Made by a program: the position numbers and the translations under genes. Below, piece after piece: positions 23,401 through 33,600 of a stretch of 64,000 bases of DNA. The notes under the pieces are model-generated. The model had not been told where the DNA came from. It did not search any database and saw nothing but the letters and a program-made list of their open reading frames with translations. Positions within the stretch are counted from its first letter, which is position 1; every line of letters starts with the position of its first letter. The stretch comes from Nemertoderma westbladi (taxonomy: Eukaryota > Xenacoelomorpha > Nemertodermatida > Nemertodermatidae). The DNA lies in contig JAUCBJ010001077.1 in the NCBI GenBank assembly GCA_032718475.1, positions 1-64,000 of the forward strand, in the 5' to 3' direction.

Positions 23401-26400
23401 TTCCGCCAACGATGGCCGTTGTGGGCCACCGTAGGAATATCTGTCAGACGATCGACGATCATATATCCCGTAAGCTCTGTCAGATGGCATAATTTATAAT
23501 TTATTAGTGGTATTTACTTCGGTTTCAACCTTGACAAAAAAAACCCAACGAAAATAATTATTGTAAAACTTTTTATTACAGATTCATATTATGTGTGTAT
23601 TCAGAAATAACACAATGCAAAATATAGATAAATGATAGGCCAGTCATGACTACTATAGATATCTTTAGTAGGTCATGGACCAGCCTACCGGTACTTTAGC
23701 GCACAATGAAGGCAAGTTATTTTTCTAACTTGTAACTTGACTGAGGAAGAAAACAAAATATATAACATTGACAGCGAAATAAAATGCGGGAAACAAATAT
23801 CTCGAAACTTGATCTAAGACCTTGGCGTAATTTCGAACCTCAGTTGTAGAGTTTGTGGCGTCAGCAATTTCTACTTTACTCTTAAACAAAGTATCTAACT
23901 GGCAAACGAATGTAAATTCAATGAGAGCTCCCGTTACGAAAATTAAACCAATAGCAAAGTAAATGTCTATGGCTCGTATATATGAGATCTTGGCGAGTTG
24001 TTTGTATGTGTTTAGAGTGAGGGTGAGGTAGGTTAGCACAGTAGTGATGTTGAGAGCCGCCCGTGCTGAGACAATAGAACGATCGATCCAAAAACCTACC
24101 CACGACATCATAACAACTAGATTCAACGGTAAAAAAGTCGCTAAAATATACGAATTGATGAGCCGCTGGAACTTTAAGTTGATGTAAATTTGAGAGAAGC
24201 TCCCCATTGAGGTTGTGGAAATAGTTTTATTGAAGGTAATGCTTTCGTTTGTTAGAGTGTGGTGTTCCGATAGTTGAATGTCTTGAACGATGTAAACCCC
24301 GGATCCGAGCTCGTTGAAACCGAAATCAAACATTACATCCCTTTCGGGGTAGCTGTAACTCGAGAGAATTATAGGGCAAAATTGGGTGTCGAACGGGAAG
24401 ACAAATAGGTTGAATTCGCAGTTGACCTTGAGGCTGAGTCGCGTGGACTCGTAGAGAGTTCCATCGGGTAACAACTCGATATACTTGGAGCCCCCGGTGC
24501 GAGCGCCAACATCGGTGAACTGGTTGACGACGGAGAGATCCGGAGTCCAGATGAGTCGGATGAACCGGGGGTTCAGTACAACGCGGCCGCTGTGAGCGGG
24601 GAACGCGGAGCGGAACGCTAAACGGTCGTCGCGCCACGTCATCCGCAGATAGAGAACCGCCTCGAACGTCATGGAACCGCCGTTAATGTTCCCTACGCTG
24701 TATATCGCTACGTTGGTTCCCACTTGTACCGCTTGGTGGCCACCCGGCCGCTGCAGTAAGTTTCCGCTTCTCTCTGACTCTATCAAAGTCGTTAAGGAGT
24801 TGATGATGTCCTGAGGAGTTGCATGGCAACTGTGTAAATTATTGAGTAAAGTTGCCATGGTAACTGCGTATATAAAATAATGCCACATTTTCCCTTTGCC
24901 TTCAAATAACATTTGAACTCATTTATATATAACTCATATATATAACTCATATATAGTTTATCGCGAAGGTATTTTGAAATCCCGCGCTGCTGCACTTAAA
25001 AACTTGGTAAATGATCGAACCACTTTAATAATGAGAAAAAATTTAACGAGAGTTAAATTAAAAAAAAAATGTTTATTTTGGAAAATATAATCACTCGATT
25101 CCCAATCAAACATGTGCACCCCCCTATTTTGCAAATTGACAAAATAGTTTTTTTATTTTATCATGTGCCAAATTTAATGGAGATTTCAAATCTGCAAGCA
25201 GTTTTCTCATATCTTTTCTCAAACTCAAGTTATTACCCAAAACGTAAGAGCTGGTCTGAGTTTTGAAAAGCCTTCAAGCAGCACTATATATTACAATTGT
25301 AAGGGGCCCTTTTCATAAAAAAAGGCTCTCACGTTACAGATATGAATAAAATTGCTAGAAAGTTGTTTTAATGGTTATATGTTTAGCAAGCATGAAAAAT
25401 TTCGTTGAATTTCATTCATTTTTGACAAAGTTGTTGAACATAGAAAAATGGTATTATCTAAAATAGCGGGAAGGTTTGAATTGTTTCTTAAACTTTAAAC
25501 ACCCATATCTCAGAATGACGTTTTTTCATGAAAAGGGCTATTTCTCCGCCAGTTTTAAATGAAATGAGTTGAAATTTGGTACACTTGTTAATATTACCCT
25601 TCTCCATACTTCTTCTGAACAAATTTGGTTGGAAATGCCCTGGAGCCTTTTATATCAAAAAGGCCCAAAAAAAGACCTTTTTTGGGGCTTTTTTGTTCTA
25701 AAAAGGCTCCAGAGCATTTGTGGCAAAATTTGTTCAGAACAATTGGATGCAGGGTTCTTCTGAACCCATATTCCAAATTTCGACAAATTTCAACAAATAT
25801 TGGTGGAGAAAACTGTAGGTTCAATTTTTACAAATCATTTTTCTTGCAATAATATACTAATTCTATAAGCAAATAACCTTTCACCTAATAAATATCAGTT
25901 TAAGTTATTCTTGGCAACAATAACTAATAACTAACTTCGTCACTTTGAATTCAGAATTTATTGCCAATAGATTTGTATTGAGTGTTCAAGCACTAAAGAC
26001 ACTATCAACTGCAGCACCTAATATCTGAATTGTTAGAAAAAATATTTCAAAAATCATAAATTAATTTATCATCAACAATATGATTTAAGTGAAAATAGAA
26101 GAGCCTCAGAAATAATATGAGTGACGAAAAGTCCACGTCACCAAAACTTATCAATTTCGCAGTTCCCCTTGCCAGAGGTGCTACTATATAACAGAAGTGC
26201 CATTGTCGTCTGAGATGCACCTTGATGCACCCAGTACCAGTAGTACCAATAGTAATACTTCAATTCCCCATTCGTCTTTACTCTGTAGTACGTGACCAGT
26301 AGGCGTGGGCTTGCCCCAAACATGCAGTGTATTGTGTAACCAGGCTTTATGTTCAGTTTTTCAGTACAGAGACCTATACTGAGTTTTCTTCAGTTTCTGT

Positions 26401-26965
26401 TCTAGAAACTTTCTCAACGTCTTACCTACGCTTCCACCAAAAAATGGTCATCAAGCCATCTGTCCAGGGTCTGGAAATAGCTACCAGAGTACTTCCTTCT
26501 TCAAATGTTGAACTTTCCGTTGCAGCTGTAGGTATTGTACCGATACCATACGGCATTGCACTTAGTGTGGTCAATCATGACCTGTCATATACTGTACTGA
26601 AGATACGTCCATAGATTGAGCTACACATACGAACGGACGGATTGACAGTCGGTATTAAACTGAACTGTAACTGGCTATGGGGATAGTAAGGTCCACTGTC
26701 TTACAGGCTCTCCCTTTAGTGTAATTATAATATTAATAGTTGTGTTTAATTGGTCAACTCACTTTGGGCCAATCCACTTGGATCTGTTGACGGATCTTCC
26801 GTAGCTCCGATGGGCCTCGACAGGCCAAATATCTTGAGAGCCGAGGTCCGCTGGTCTATGAGATCGCGCAGCCATGTTAGGTCTCTGGGCGGCCGCCTGC
26901 TGGTGTTGGTTTATTGAGTCCCGGCCACAGGTGCCGCAGGCAGCCGCATAGCTATCGTTTACCAT
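17467..26965 (-). CDS. Seven-exon gene for a 384-aa SR-rich, C-terminally membrane-anchored protein
   Basis: The model was built from splice sites. Coding exons, in gene order, are 26763-26965, 22516-22643, 21276-21456, 20781-20898, 20416-20550, 17930-18022 and 17467-17763. All junctions are GT/AG and all phases agree (2,1,2,0,0,0), giving one 385-codon frame including the stop. Exon 1 extends upstream as UTR to an acceptor at 26993 (TTTATTTACAG), so a 5' non-coding exon is expected further right. The start ATG has an in-frame TAG upstream. Residues 68-110 are rich in SR/RS dipeptides (STRSRSRHASGSRRQRSES). The middle is low-complexity, rich in N, S, P and Y. Residues about 350-373 (LLCGVAIGYILAIISMWLFW) form one transmembrane segment followed by a short basic tail, so the protein probably has its N-terminus in the cytosol or nucleoplasm. 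The family is not recognised. A nuclear-envelope or ER-anchored role is a guess. The first intron hosts a complete Cys-loop receptor gene. Confidence 0.7.
18290..20290 (+). mobile_element. Degenerate RTE-type LINE, 5' truncated
   Basis: Fragments of an RTE reverse transcriptase read in shifting frames: FTLQLSNRYEVLA near 18360, the fingers/palm region with PAPKKGNLKKRGSFRGISLI near 19030, FFKAFDSV near 19285, LQGDTLVPFLFVIV near 19455 and DLDFADEL near 19605, where the usual catalytic form is FADD. The 3' part contains ANVMGDRELW, shared with the copy at 47.7-48.06 kb, and ends near 20290 in a decayed GTA tail. Endonuclease sequence was not seen. It lies antisense in an intron (18023-20415) of the seven-exon gene. 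Confidence 0.85.
22254..22470 (-). mobile_element. Candidate tRNA-derived SINE
   Basis: Read on the minus strand, the segment contains GTAGGTTCGATCCC, a good RNA polymerase III box B in a tRNA-like T-arm context, followed by an unrelated tail. Box A is weak. It lies in an intron of the seven-exon gene. Identification rests on the box B match only. Confidence 0.4.
22876..23433. mobile_element. 558-bp MITE with 26-bp terminal inverted repeats
   Basis: The left end TACGGTGGCCCACAA (22876 onward) is inverse-complementary to the right end at 23408-23433 over 26 positions with one mismatch. Subterminal blocks are also inverted (CTATTGGCTATCTACAGTA at 23036 against TACTGTAAGTATCACTG at 23333). The centre is AT-rich and no transposase is encoded. 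It lies in the first intron of the seven-exon gene, just 3' of the nested receptor gene. Confidence 0.85.
23572..23577 (-). promoter_or_regulatory. Candidate polyadenylation signal of the Cys-loop gene
   Basis: TTTATT on the plus strand reads AATAAA on the minus strand, about 150 bp after the receptor stop codon. Confidence 0.45.
23725..24912 (-). CDS. Cys-loop ligand-gated ion channel subunit, anion-type pore, intronless
   Basis: This encodes one subunit of a pentameric neurotransmitter-gated channel in the plasma membrane. The 395-aa frame is intact. It opens with a signal-peptide-like hydrophobic stretch after the second Met (residue 9), so either Met may start. The extracellular domain has WTPDLSVVNQ and the defining loop CEFNLFVFPFDTQFC (13 residues between cysteines). 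No second cysteine pair of the glycine-receptor kind is seen. Four membrane segments follow. M2 (SARAALNITTVLTYLTLTL) has the A-R start and ITTVLT core of GABA/glycine/glutamate-gated chloride channels, with serine where proline often stands at -2'. The M3-M4 loop is short, about 36 residues. The ligand cannot be inferred. The whole gene lies within intron 22644-26762 of the seven-exon gene on the same strand. Lack of introns suggests a retrocopy. Confidence 0.9.
   Translation of the reverse strand: MLFEGKGKMWHYFIYAVTMATLLNNLHSCHATPQDIINSLTTLIESERSGNLLQRPGGHQAVQVGTNVAIYSVGNINGGSMTFEAVLYLRMTWRDDRLAFRSAFPAHSGRVVLNPRFIRLIWTPDLSVVNQFTDVGARTGGSKYIELLPDGTLYESTRLSLKVNCEFNLFVFPFDTQFCPIILSSYSYPERDVMFDFGFNELGSGVYIVQDIQLSEHHTLTNESITFNKTISTTSMGSFSQIYINLKFQRLINSYILATFLPLNLVVMMSWVGFWIDRSIVSARAALNITTVLTYLTLTLNTYKQLAKISYIRAIDIYFAIGLIFVTGALIEFTFVCQLDTLFKSKVEIADATNSTTEVRNYAKVLDQVSRYLFPAFYFAVNVIYFVFFLSQVTS
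24990..26762. other. Intronic spacer upstream of the Cys-loop gene
   Basis: Apart from the inverted repeat at 25613-25740, I see no gene. It must hold the promoter of the nested receptor gene, but no TATA box or initiator stands out. Confidence 0.4.
25613..25740. repeat. Long imperfect hairpin, arms about 62 bp
   Basis: TTCTGAACAAATTT and CTGGAGCCTTTT in the left arm are matched by AAAAGGCTCCAG and AAATTTGTTCAGAA in the right arm, with a minimal loop near 25676. A transcript would fold into a nearly continuous stem of about 60 bp. It is located in an intron of the seven-exon gene. Confidence 0.8.
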
Positions 26966-27659
26966 ATTTCGCTACTTACAATACTATCTTTATCTGTAAA
27001 TAAAAGGAAATTCAGTCATTCATAATATGCGCACACACATAGTGAAGATTCAAAGAGCATCATATTCTAATTCACAATATCTTCAGATCATATTATAAGA
27101 CCAGATATTTATTTAAAAAAAAACTTATTAAAACTACTTACTAACTAGTTTAGTGCTATGATTTTAACATTACAGTACAAATGTAAGAATTAATTCAATC
27201 AAATATGGATTTGAAATTGTGGCTCAAATAAAATATTGAACTACGTGAATGAACAATACGTACTATGCATTTATGAAATGAGAAGATATGGATTGAAAAT
27301 GTTCCCCATAATAGTTAAGAGGCCTTGATCGATGCCTGTCCAACATAATACTGCAATAGTGGTTGGCTATATTAGAAGTTTGCAATTTAGCAGTGGAGCC
27401 AACATCTGGAAGAAACATATTGTTGATATTAGTAGTACGCTGTAGTTTAAGATAATACTGTATTAAGTACGGGGAAGATTCCATTTATATTAGTCAGTAA
27501 ACAAAATACCAAATGGCGTTGTGATGGGGATCGCATTGGACAGACAGAAAGGCGACAAGATAGTAATATGACTAACTGGTAATGCACAGCTGCTTCTGAA
27601 TAAAAAATGACTTTGGATAAAAACCATGAAAATAGTATAGTCACTTAGGCAGCATATCA

Positions 27660-27870
27660 TTGACTTATTTAACGAGGCGGGGGAGGGGGGGGGGGGGTGT
27701 GTGGACTTGACAAAAATACCATCTCGGAGAATTAATATCTCGGCGCAATGTTAAATTATCAATTACGGGAAAGGAGCAGTTAACAGTGGTACATTATTCT
27801 AACCAAAACAATAAACTACTAAAGTAAATCAATAGAATAGGTTATGGTTATATTTTTGAGATTAATCCGA
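27660..27870 (-). repeat. Dispersed repeat with G-run end, inverted copy of the 6.4-kb repeat
   Basis: Read on the minus strand it shares AATTTAACATTG, CTCGGCG and CCATCTCGG-type landmarks plus the TTGTTTTGGTTAGAATAA block with the copy at 6360-6616. Both copies end in a long C/G run. Confidence 0.6.
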
Positions 27871-28759
27871 TTTTTAAATCATATCCATCCATTATTGGGT
27901 TGCTAACATTGAGTTCTGGGCATAAACAGTACCATAATATAAATGTCAATATTCAGTGGGCGACCCATCCTCAGGCCATCACCATCAATGCAGCGAGCAG
28001 GCAAACACACACACACACCCTGCCAAATTACAAAAAATACCAATGTTGTGTAGGCCTACTACAATAAAATGCAACTTTCATTCTTGTATTCTGCGTATTT
28101 GCTGGCTGCCTTCTCCCTCACAATGTAATAATAATATTGCATTAGCTTGTCTAATGTTGCCAGAGTGAGATAGCTAGAAGTGTTAAGCACAGTGTGTGAT
28201 GGATGGATGATAGGGGGGAGGTTGGATCCCTAATATTATAGCTATTAATGAATTCGGGGCAACGTATAACAAGGGGCATGCAGGTTGGAAATGTGCCCGC
28301 TATTTGAGCCAACCCCATGTCCATGGATGTCGGCCCCCATATACGTACACGAGGGGTTGTAGGCGCATGCCAGTGTATGTAGTGTAGTTATTGTCCGCCA
28401 GCAGGTCTACCCGCCCTTACAATAAATCCGAGTGGCATATCTTTGTGAATCTCACATTATCATTATTCTAGTTGGTAGCAGCAATAGTTTGTAGTGGCTG
28501 CCAGCAATATTTAGTTGTTACATGAAATCAATTTGCAATGTACTGTAGGTGATCTAAAGTACAAAGTTTAATGGACCTGGTCTGCTCTGTTGTTGCAACT
28601 TAACACACTCAAAACATGAGCTGCCCGTTAATATTAGTATTTAACTTATTATATTACCTGCAATATTGTGTATTTTGATAGTTCAAAACTAATTAAAAAT
28701 TTATCTGCATTGGTCCGTCTAGTAGTAAGTGTAATTTATTACTTTTCTTTAAAATATCC

Positions 28760-28791
28760 CTTTATTATCCGCTAAAGTGCGGATAATAAAG
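28760..28791. repeat. Perfect 13-bp-arm hairpin
   Basis: CTTTATTATCCGC and GCGGATAATAAAG are exact inverse complements around a six-base loop. A GCGGATAATGAAA variant follows near 28851, so it is probably part of a palindromic repeat. Confidence 0.85.
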
Positions 28792-29445
28792 ACTTTGATG
28801 TCCGCTTTTGAGAAACAATAAAGTAATTATCCAGTCAATCTTCCAAAAATGCGGATAATGAAATATTTATCCAATCAGTGATCTTGAAGTTTATTATGTT
28901 GATTTCGCATAATTTATTGATTCTAGATCAGTAATTACTTTGGTAATTATTAATAAATTTAGCATTAAAATGTTTAGTTGTAGGATATTTTGCTCCTGTA
29001 GCTAGTATAATCGAATTTTTGGTTTGATTAAGGTTTTGGAATATCACCTTTACTCACAAAGTATTAAGAATAGCTAGAATATATTAGTACCGGAGCTAGT
29101 ATTATTAAATTAGACTGGTGCGAAAAATATGGCATATTATTATAAATAACTTTGGTAGTTTAAACTTCTAATTCGAAATAAAAGGGAATATTTTAAAGGA
29201 AACAAGATATTTTACAATTCTTATTGTAATGCGCATTTCCTCGAAAGGGAATCATATTCCTCGAAAATGCGGAATTATAAAGTCTTACAAGAACATGTTA
29301 CTTTCTTCTGTAGAGAAATACCGGTAGTTATTATTAGCGATTTGGTACCGCTTACTATTTTTTATCGAGTAATAGTCCTAACTTGTCAAAGTTTTTCCAA
29401 CTAACTTCTGTACATTCTTACAAAACCAATTTCCATATTATTCCT

Positions 29446-29453
29446 TATAAAAG
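29446..29453 (+). promoter_or_regulatory. TATA box of the zinc-finger gene
   Basis: TATAAAAG lies about 30 bp before a plausible start site near 29476. That start would give a short 5' non-coding exon ending at 29533 (AACAG then GTAATT). The next acceptor in the right place is at 30622, immediately before the coding-start exon. This is inferred from spacing and splice consensus only. Confidence 0.45.
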
Positions 29454-29639
29454 GAACAGTCAGTCAGAAATATAACGTAAGACAGACAGTATATTATCCG
29501 ACACGCTGGAAGCTGGGAATCCGCAAGCAACAGGTAATTGAAAATTGCACAATAAATAATTTTAATAATATGCCGGGTATAATTAATTACTGACTTCTGG
29601 TATTTTATTTAGCTAGTGATAAATTTACCAACACCAAGT

Positions 29640-30265
29640 AATGTTAGCTAATGGTAGCTAGTGTTTTTATTAATGGTAGCTAGTGTTTATTAATGGTACT
29701 TATTGTTTAGCAACTAATGGTAAATGGTAGATAGTTTTTTTTATTAATGGTAGCTTGTAGCTAGTGTTTACTAACTAATGGTAGCTATCATTTGCTAACT
29801 ACTGGTAGCTATTGTTTACTAATTAATGGTAGCTATTATTATTTACTGACTAATGGTAGCTATCATTTGCTAACTACTGGTAGCTATTGTTTACTAATTA
29901 ATGGTAGCTATTATTATTTACTAACTAATGGTAGCTATTATTATTTACTAACTAATGGTAGCTATTATTATTTACTAACTAATGGTAGCTATTATTATTT
30001 ACTAACTAATGGTAGCTATTATTATTTACTAACTAATGGTAGCTATTATTATTTACTAACTAATGGTAGCTATTATTATTTACTAACTAATGGTAGCTAT
30101 TATTATTTACTAACTAATGGTAGCTATTATTATTTACTAACTAATGGTAGCTATTATTATTTACTAACTAATGGTAGCTATTGTTTACTAACTAATGGTA
30201 GCTATTATTATTTACTAACTAATGGTAGCTATTATTATTTACTAACTAATGGTAGCTAATGTTTA
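29640..30265. repeat. 27-bp minisatellite, about 17 regular copies
   Basis: Regular units of ACTAACTAATGGTAGCTATT plus ATTATTT run from about 29790. Earlier copies (29640-29790) are shorter and diverged. The array lies in the first intron of the zinc-finger gene, about 360 bp before the acceptor. The nine-residue periodic open frame is a by-product of the period. Confidence 0.95.
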
Positions 30266-30483
30266 GTAGTAACTAATTGTAGGCTAGGTGCTGTAGCGTT
30301 TACTAGATTGACTTTCTCTACATCCACCCAGTTCTGCCCACCTATTGCACTGCCACAGTGCAGTGCCACGGGGTATAGGTGGAAAGTGTGTGCCGCACAG
30401 AACTTCTTATACATATAACATAAATTAGTTAGATTGGGGCCCCACTAACATGACTTGGCTATTATTGGTTGCCTAACTCCTCT

Positions 30484-30512
30484 GGGGGGGGGGGGGGGGG
30501 GGGGGGGGGGGG
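30484..30512. repeat. G29 homopolymer
   Basis: There is an uninterrupted run of about 29 G 110 bp before the acceptor at 30622 of the zinc-finger gene. It is the longest of about ten such runs in the window. Confidence 0.95.
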
Positions 30513-30668
30513 TGTCACAGCAGTTAAACAACAACATTAAGTAGGATATTCTGTGTAGGATTTACTTAACTTACGTTCTGTTCTCATAATCGTTTTATTT
30601 TAATTATTTTTTTTTATTTAAGAAAGTCGTTGTTTCTCCTTTCTTAATCTGGGTCTGTTACATCGGCA

Positions 30669-33600
30669 ATGCCTACTCCCCGGTCTGATAATGCAACCAG
30701 TCCACCAATCAGCGACGAGTTGAACAACAAACCAACTAAACCATATGTCTATCATTACTGCGACGAATGTGGGTTGGAGTGTTCGTCCCCCGCCAACCTT
30801 AAAGCCCACATTAACCGACATAAAAGCGGACAGGTGAGCATCAACCGACAAGTCGCAACCGACATACGTAGGGAACCGCATATAGTTATACACCCTCCCC
30901 CCCAAATTTGTCTACAAATCTTAATTACATTGCATGCAATTTGAAACATAAATAGTTTCACCTCCCCGGCTCCTACTGGGCGATCCAGAATTTTATTTTC
31001 GCCTTCAATATTTAGCTACAAGGGTTTAAAAAACTGTGCCTCCGGTGATATTTCACATGTTACACACCAGAGTCATTCCTCAACCTATATAGTGATTTGT
31101 TGGTAAGATAACTTATATTGACAGGTTGTTCGCACTTATGTATTCAATGTTATTACTATATTCGTTACAGTAGACGCGTGTCCATGACGATGTCCAGATG
31201 AGATACTATATTCGTTACAGTAGACGCGTGTCCATGACGATGTCCAGATGAGATACTATATTCGTTACAGTAGACGCATGTCCATGACGATGTCCAGATG
31301 AGATACTATATTCGTTACAGTAGACGCATGTCCATGACGATGTCCAGATGAGATACTATATTCGTTACAGTAGACGCGTGTCCATGACGATGTCCAGATG
31401 AGATACTATATTCGTTACAGTAGACGCATGTCCATGACGATGTCCAGATGAGATACTATATTCGTTACAGTAGACGCGTGTCCATGACGTTGTCCAGATG
31501 AGATACTATATTCGTTACAGTAGACGCGTGTCCATGACGATGTCCAGATGAGATACTATATTCGTTACAGTAGACGCGTGTCCATGACGATGTCCAGATG
31601 AGATACTATATTCGTTACAGTAGACGCGTGTCCATGACGATGTCCAGATGAGATACTATATTCGTTACAGTAGACGCGTGTCCATGACGATGTCCAGATG
31701 AGATACTATATTCGTTACAGTAGACGCGTGTCCATGACGATGTCCAGATGAGATACTATATTCGTTACAGTAGACGCGTGTCCATGACGATGTCCAGATG
31801 AGATACTATATTCGTTACAGTAGACGCGTGTCCATGACGATGTCCAGATGAGGTACTATATTCGTTACAGTAGACGCGTGTCCATGACGATGTCCAGATG
31901 AGATACTATATTCGTTACAGTAGACGCGTGTCCATGACGATGTCCAGATGAGATACTATATTCGTTACAGTAGACGCGTGTCCATGACGATGTCCAGATG
32001 AGGTACTATATTCGTTACAGTAGACGCGTGTCCATGACGATGTCCAGATGAGGTACTATATTCGTTACAGTAGACGCGTGTCCATGACGATGTCCAGATG
32101 AGATACTATATTCGTTACAGTAGACGCGTGTCCATGACGTTGTCCAGATGAGATACTATATTCGTTACAGTAGACGCGTGTCCATGACGATGTCCAGATG
32201 AGATACTATATTCGTTACAGTAGACGCGTGTCCATGACGATGTCCAGATGAGATACTATATTCGTTACAGTAGACGCGTGTCCATGACGATGTCCAGATG
32301 AGATACTATATTCGTTACAGTAGACGCGTGTCCATGACGATGTCCAGATGAGATACTATATTCGTTACAGTAGACGCATGTCCATGACGATGTCCAGATG
32401 AGATACTATATTCGTTACAGTAGACGCGTGGTCCATGACGATGTCCAGATGAGATACTATATTCGTTACAGTAGACGCGTGTCCATGACGATGTCCAGAT
32501 GAGATACTATATTCGTTACAGTAGACGCATGTCCATGACGATGTCCAGATGAGATACTATATTCGTTACAGTAGACGCGTGTCCATGACGATGTCCAGAT
32601 GAGATACTATATTCGTTACAGTAGACGCGTGTCCATGACGATGTCCAGATGAGATACTATATTCGTTACAGTAGACGCGTGTCCATGACGATGTCCAGAT
32701 GAGATACTATATTCGTTACAGTAGACGCATGTCCATGACGATGTCCAGATGAGATACTATATTCGTTACAGTAGACGCGTGTCCATGACGATGTCCAGAT
32801 GAGATACTATATTCGTTACAGTAGACGCATGTCCATGACGATGTCCAGATGAGATACTATATTCGTTACAGTAGACGCGTGTCCATGACGTTGTCCAGAT
32901 GAGATACTATATTCGTTACAGTAGACGCGTGTCCATGACGATGTCCAGATGAGGTACTATATTCGTTACAGTAGACGCGTGTCCATGACGATGTCCAGAT
33001 GAGATACTATATTCGTTACAGTAGACGCGTGTCCATGACGATGTCCAGATGAGATATTATATTCGTTACAGTAGACGCGTGTCCATGACGATGTCCAGAT
33101 GAGATACTATATTCGTTACAGTAGACGCATGTCCATGACGATGTCCAGATGAGATACTATATTCGTTACAGTAGACGCGTGTCCATGACGATGTCCAGAT
33201 GAGATACTATATTCGTTACAGTAGACGCGTGTCCATGACGATGTCCAGATGAGATACTATATTCGTTACAGTAGACGCGTGTCCATGACGATGTCCAGAT
33301 GAGATACTATATTCGTTACAGTAGACGCGTGTCCATGACGATGTCCAGATGAGATACTATATTCGTTACAGTAGACAGACGCGTGTCCATGACGATGTCC
33401 AGATGAGATACTATATTCGTTACAGTAGACGCGTGTCCATGACGATGTCCAGATGAGATACTATATTCGTTACAGTAGACGCATGTCCATGACGATGTCC
33501 AGATGAGGTACTATTAGTGGACCAAGTCATTCGCCCCCTAGCGGCCGACAGAGGAACTATAGAAGTCTGTCTGTGTGTAGAATTTCTAAACTTTTTATAG

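Larger units (their letters stand above)
26994..29445. other. Spacer between two divergent gene starts
   Basis: This lies between the first coding exon of the minus-strand seven-exon gene and the promoter of the plus-strand zinc-finger gene. It contains a dispersed repeat (27660-27870) and a hairpin (28760-28791). An upstream non-coding exon of the minus-strand gene should lie here, but I could not place it. Confidence 0.4.

Noticed and set aside
29792-30259. 155-codon plus-strand frame with nine-residue repeats
   Set aside because: It is a by-product of the 27-bp minisatellite period in an intron.
31155-33509. Regular 50-bp repeats as a CRISPR array
   Set aside because: Units are contiguous with no unique spacers, and the DNA is animal.
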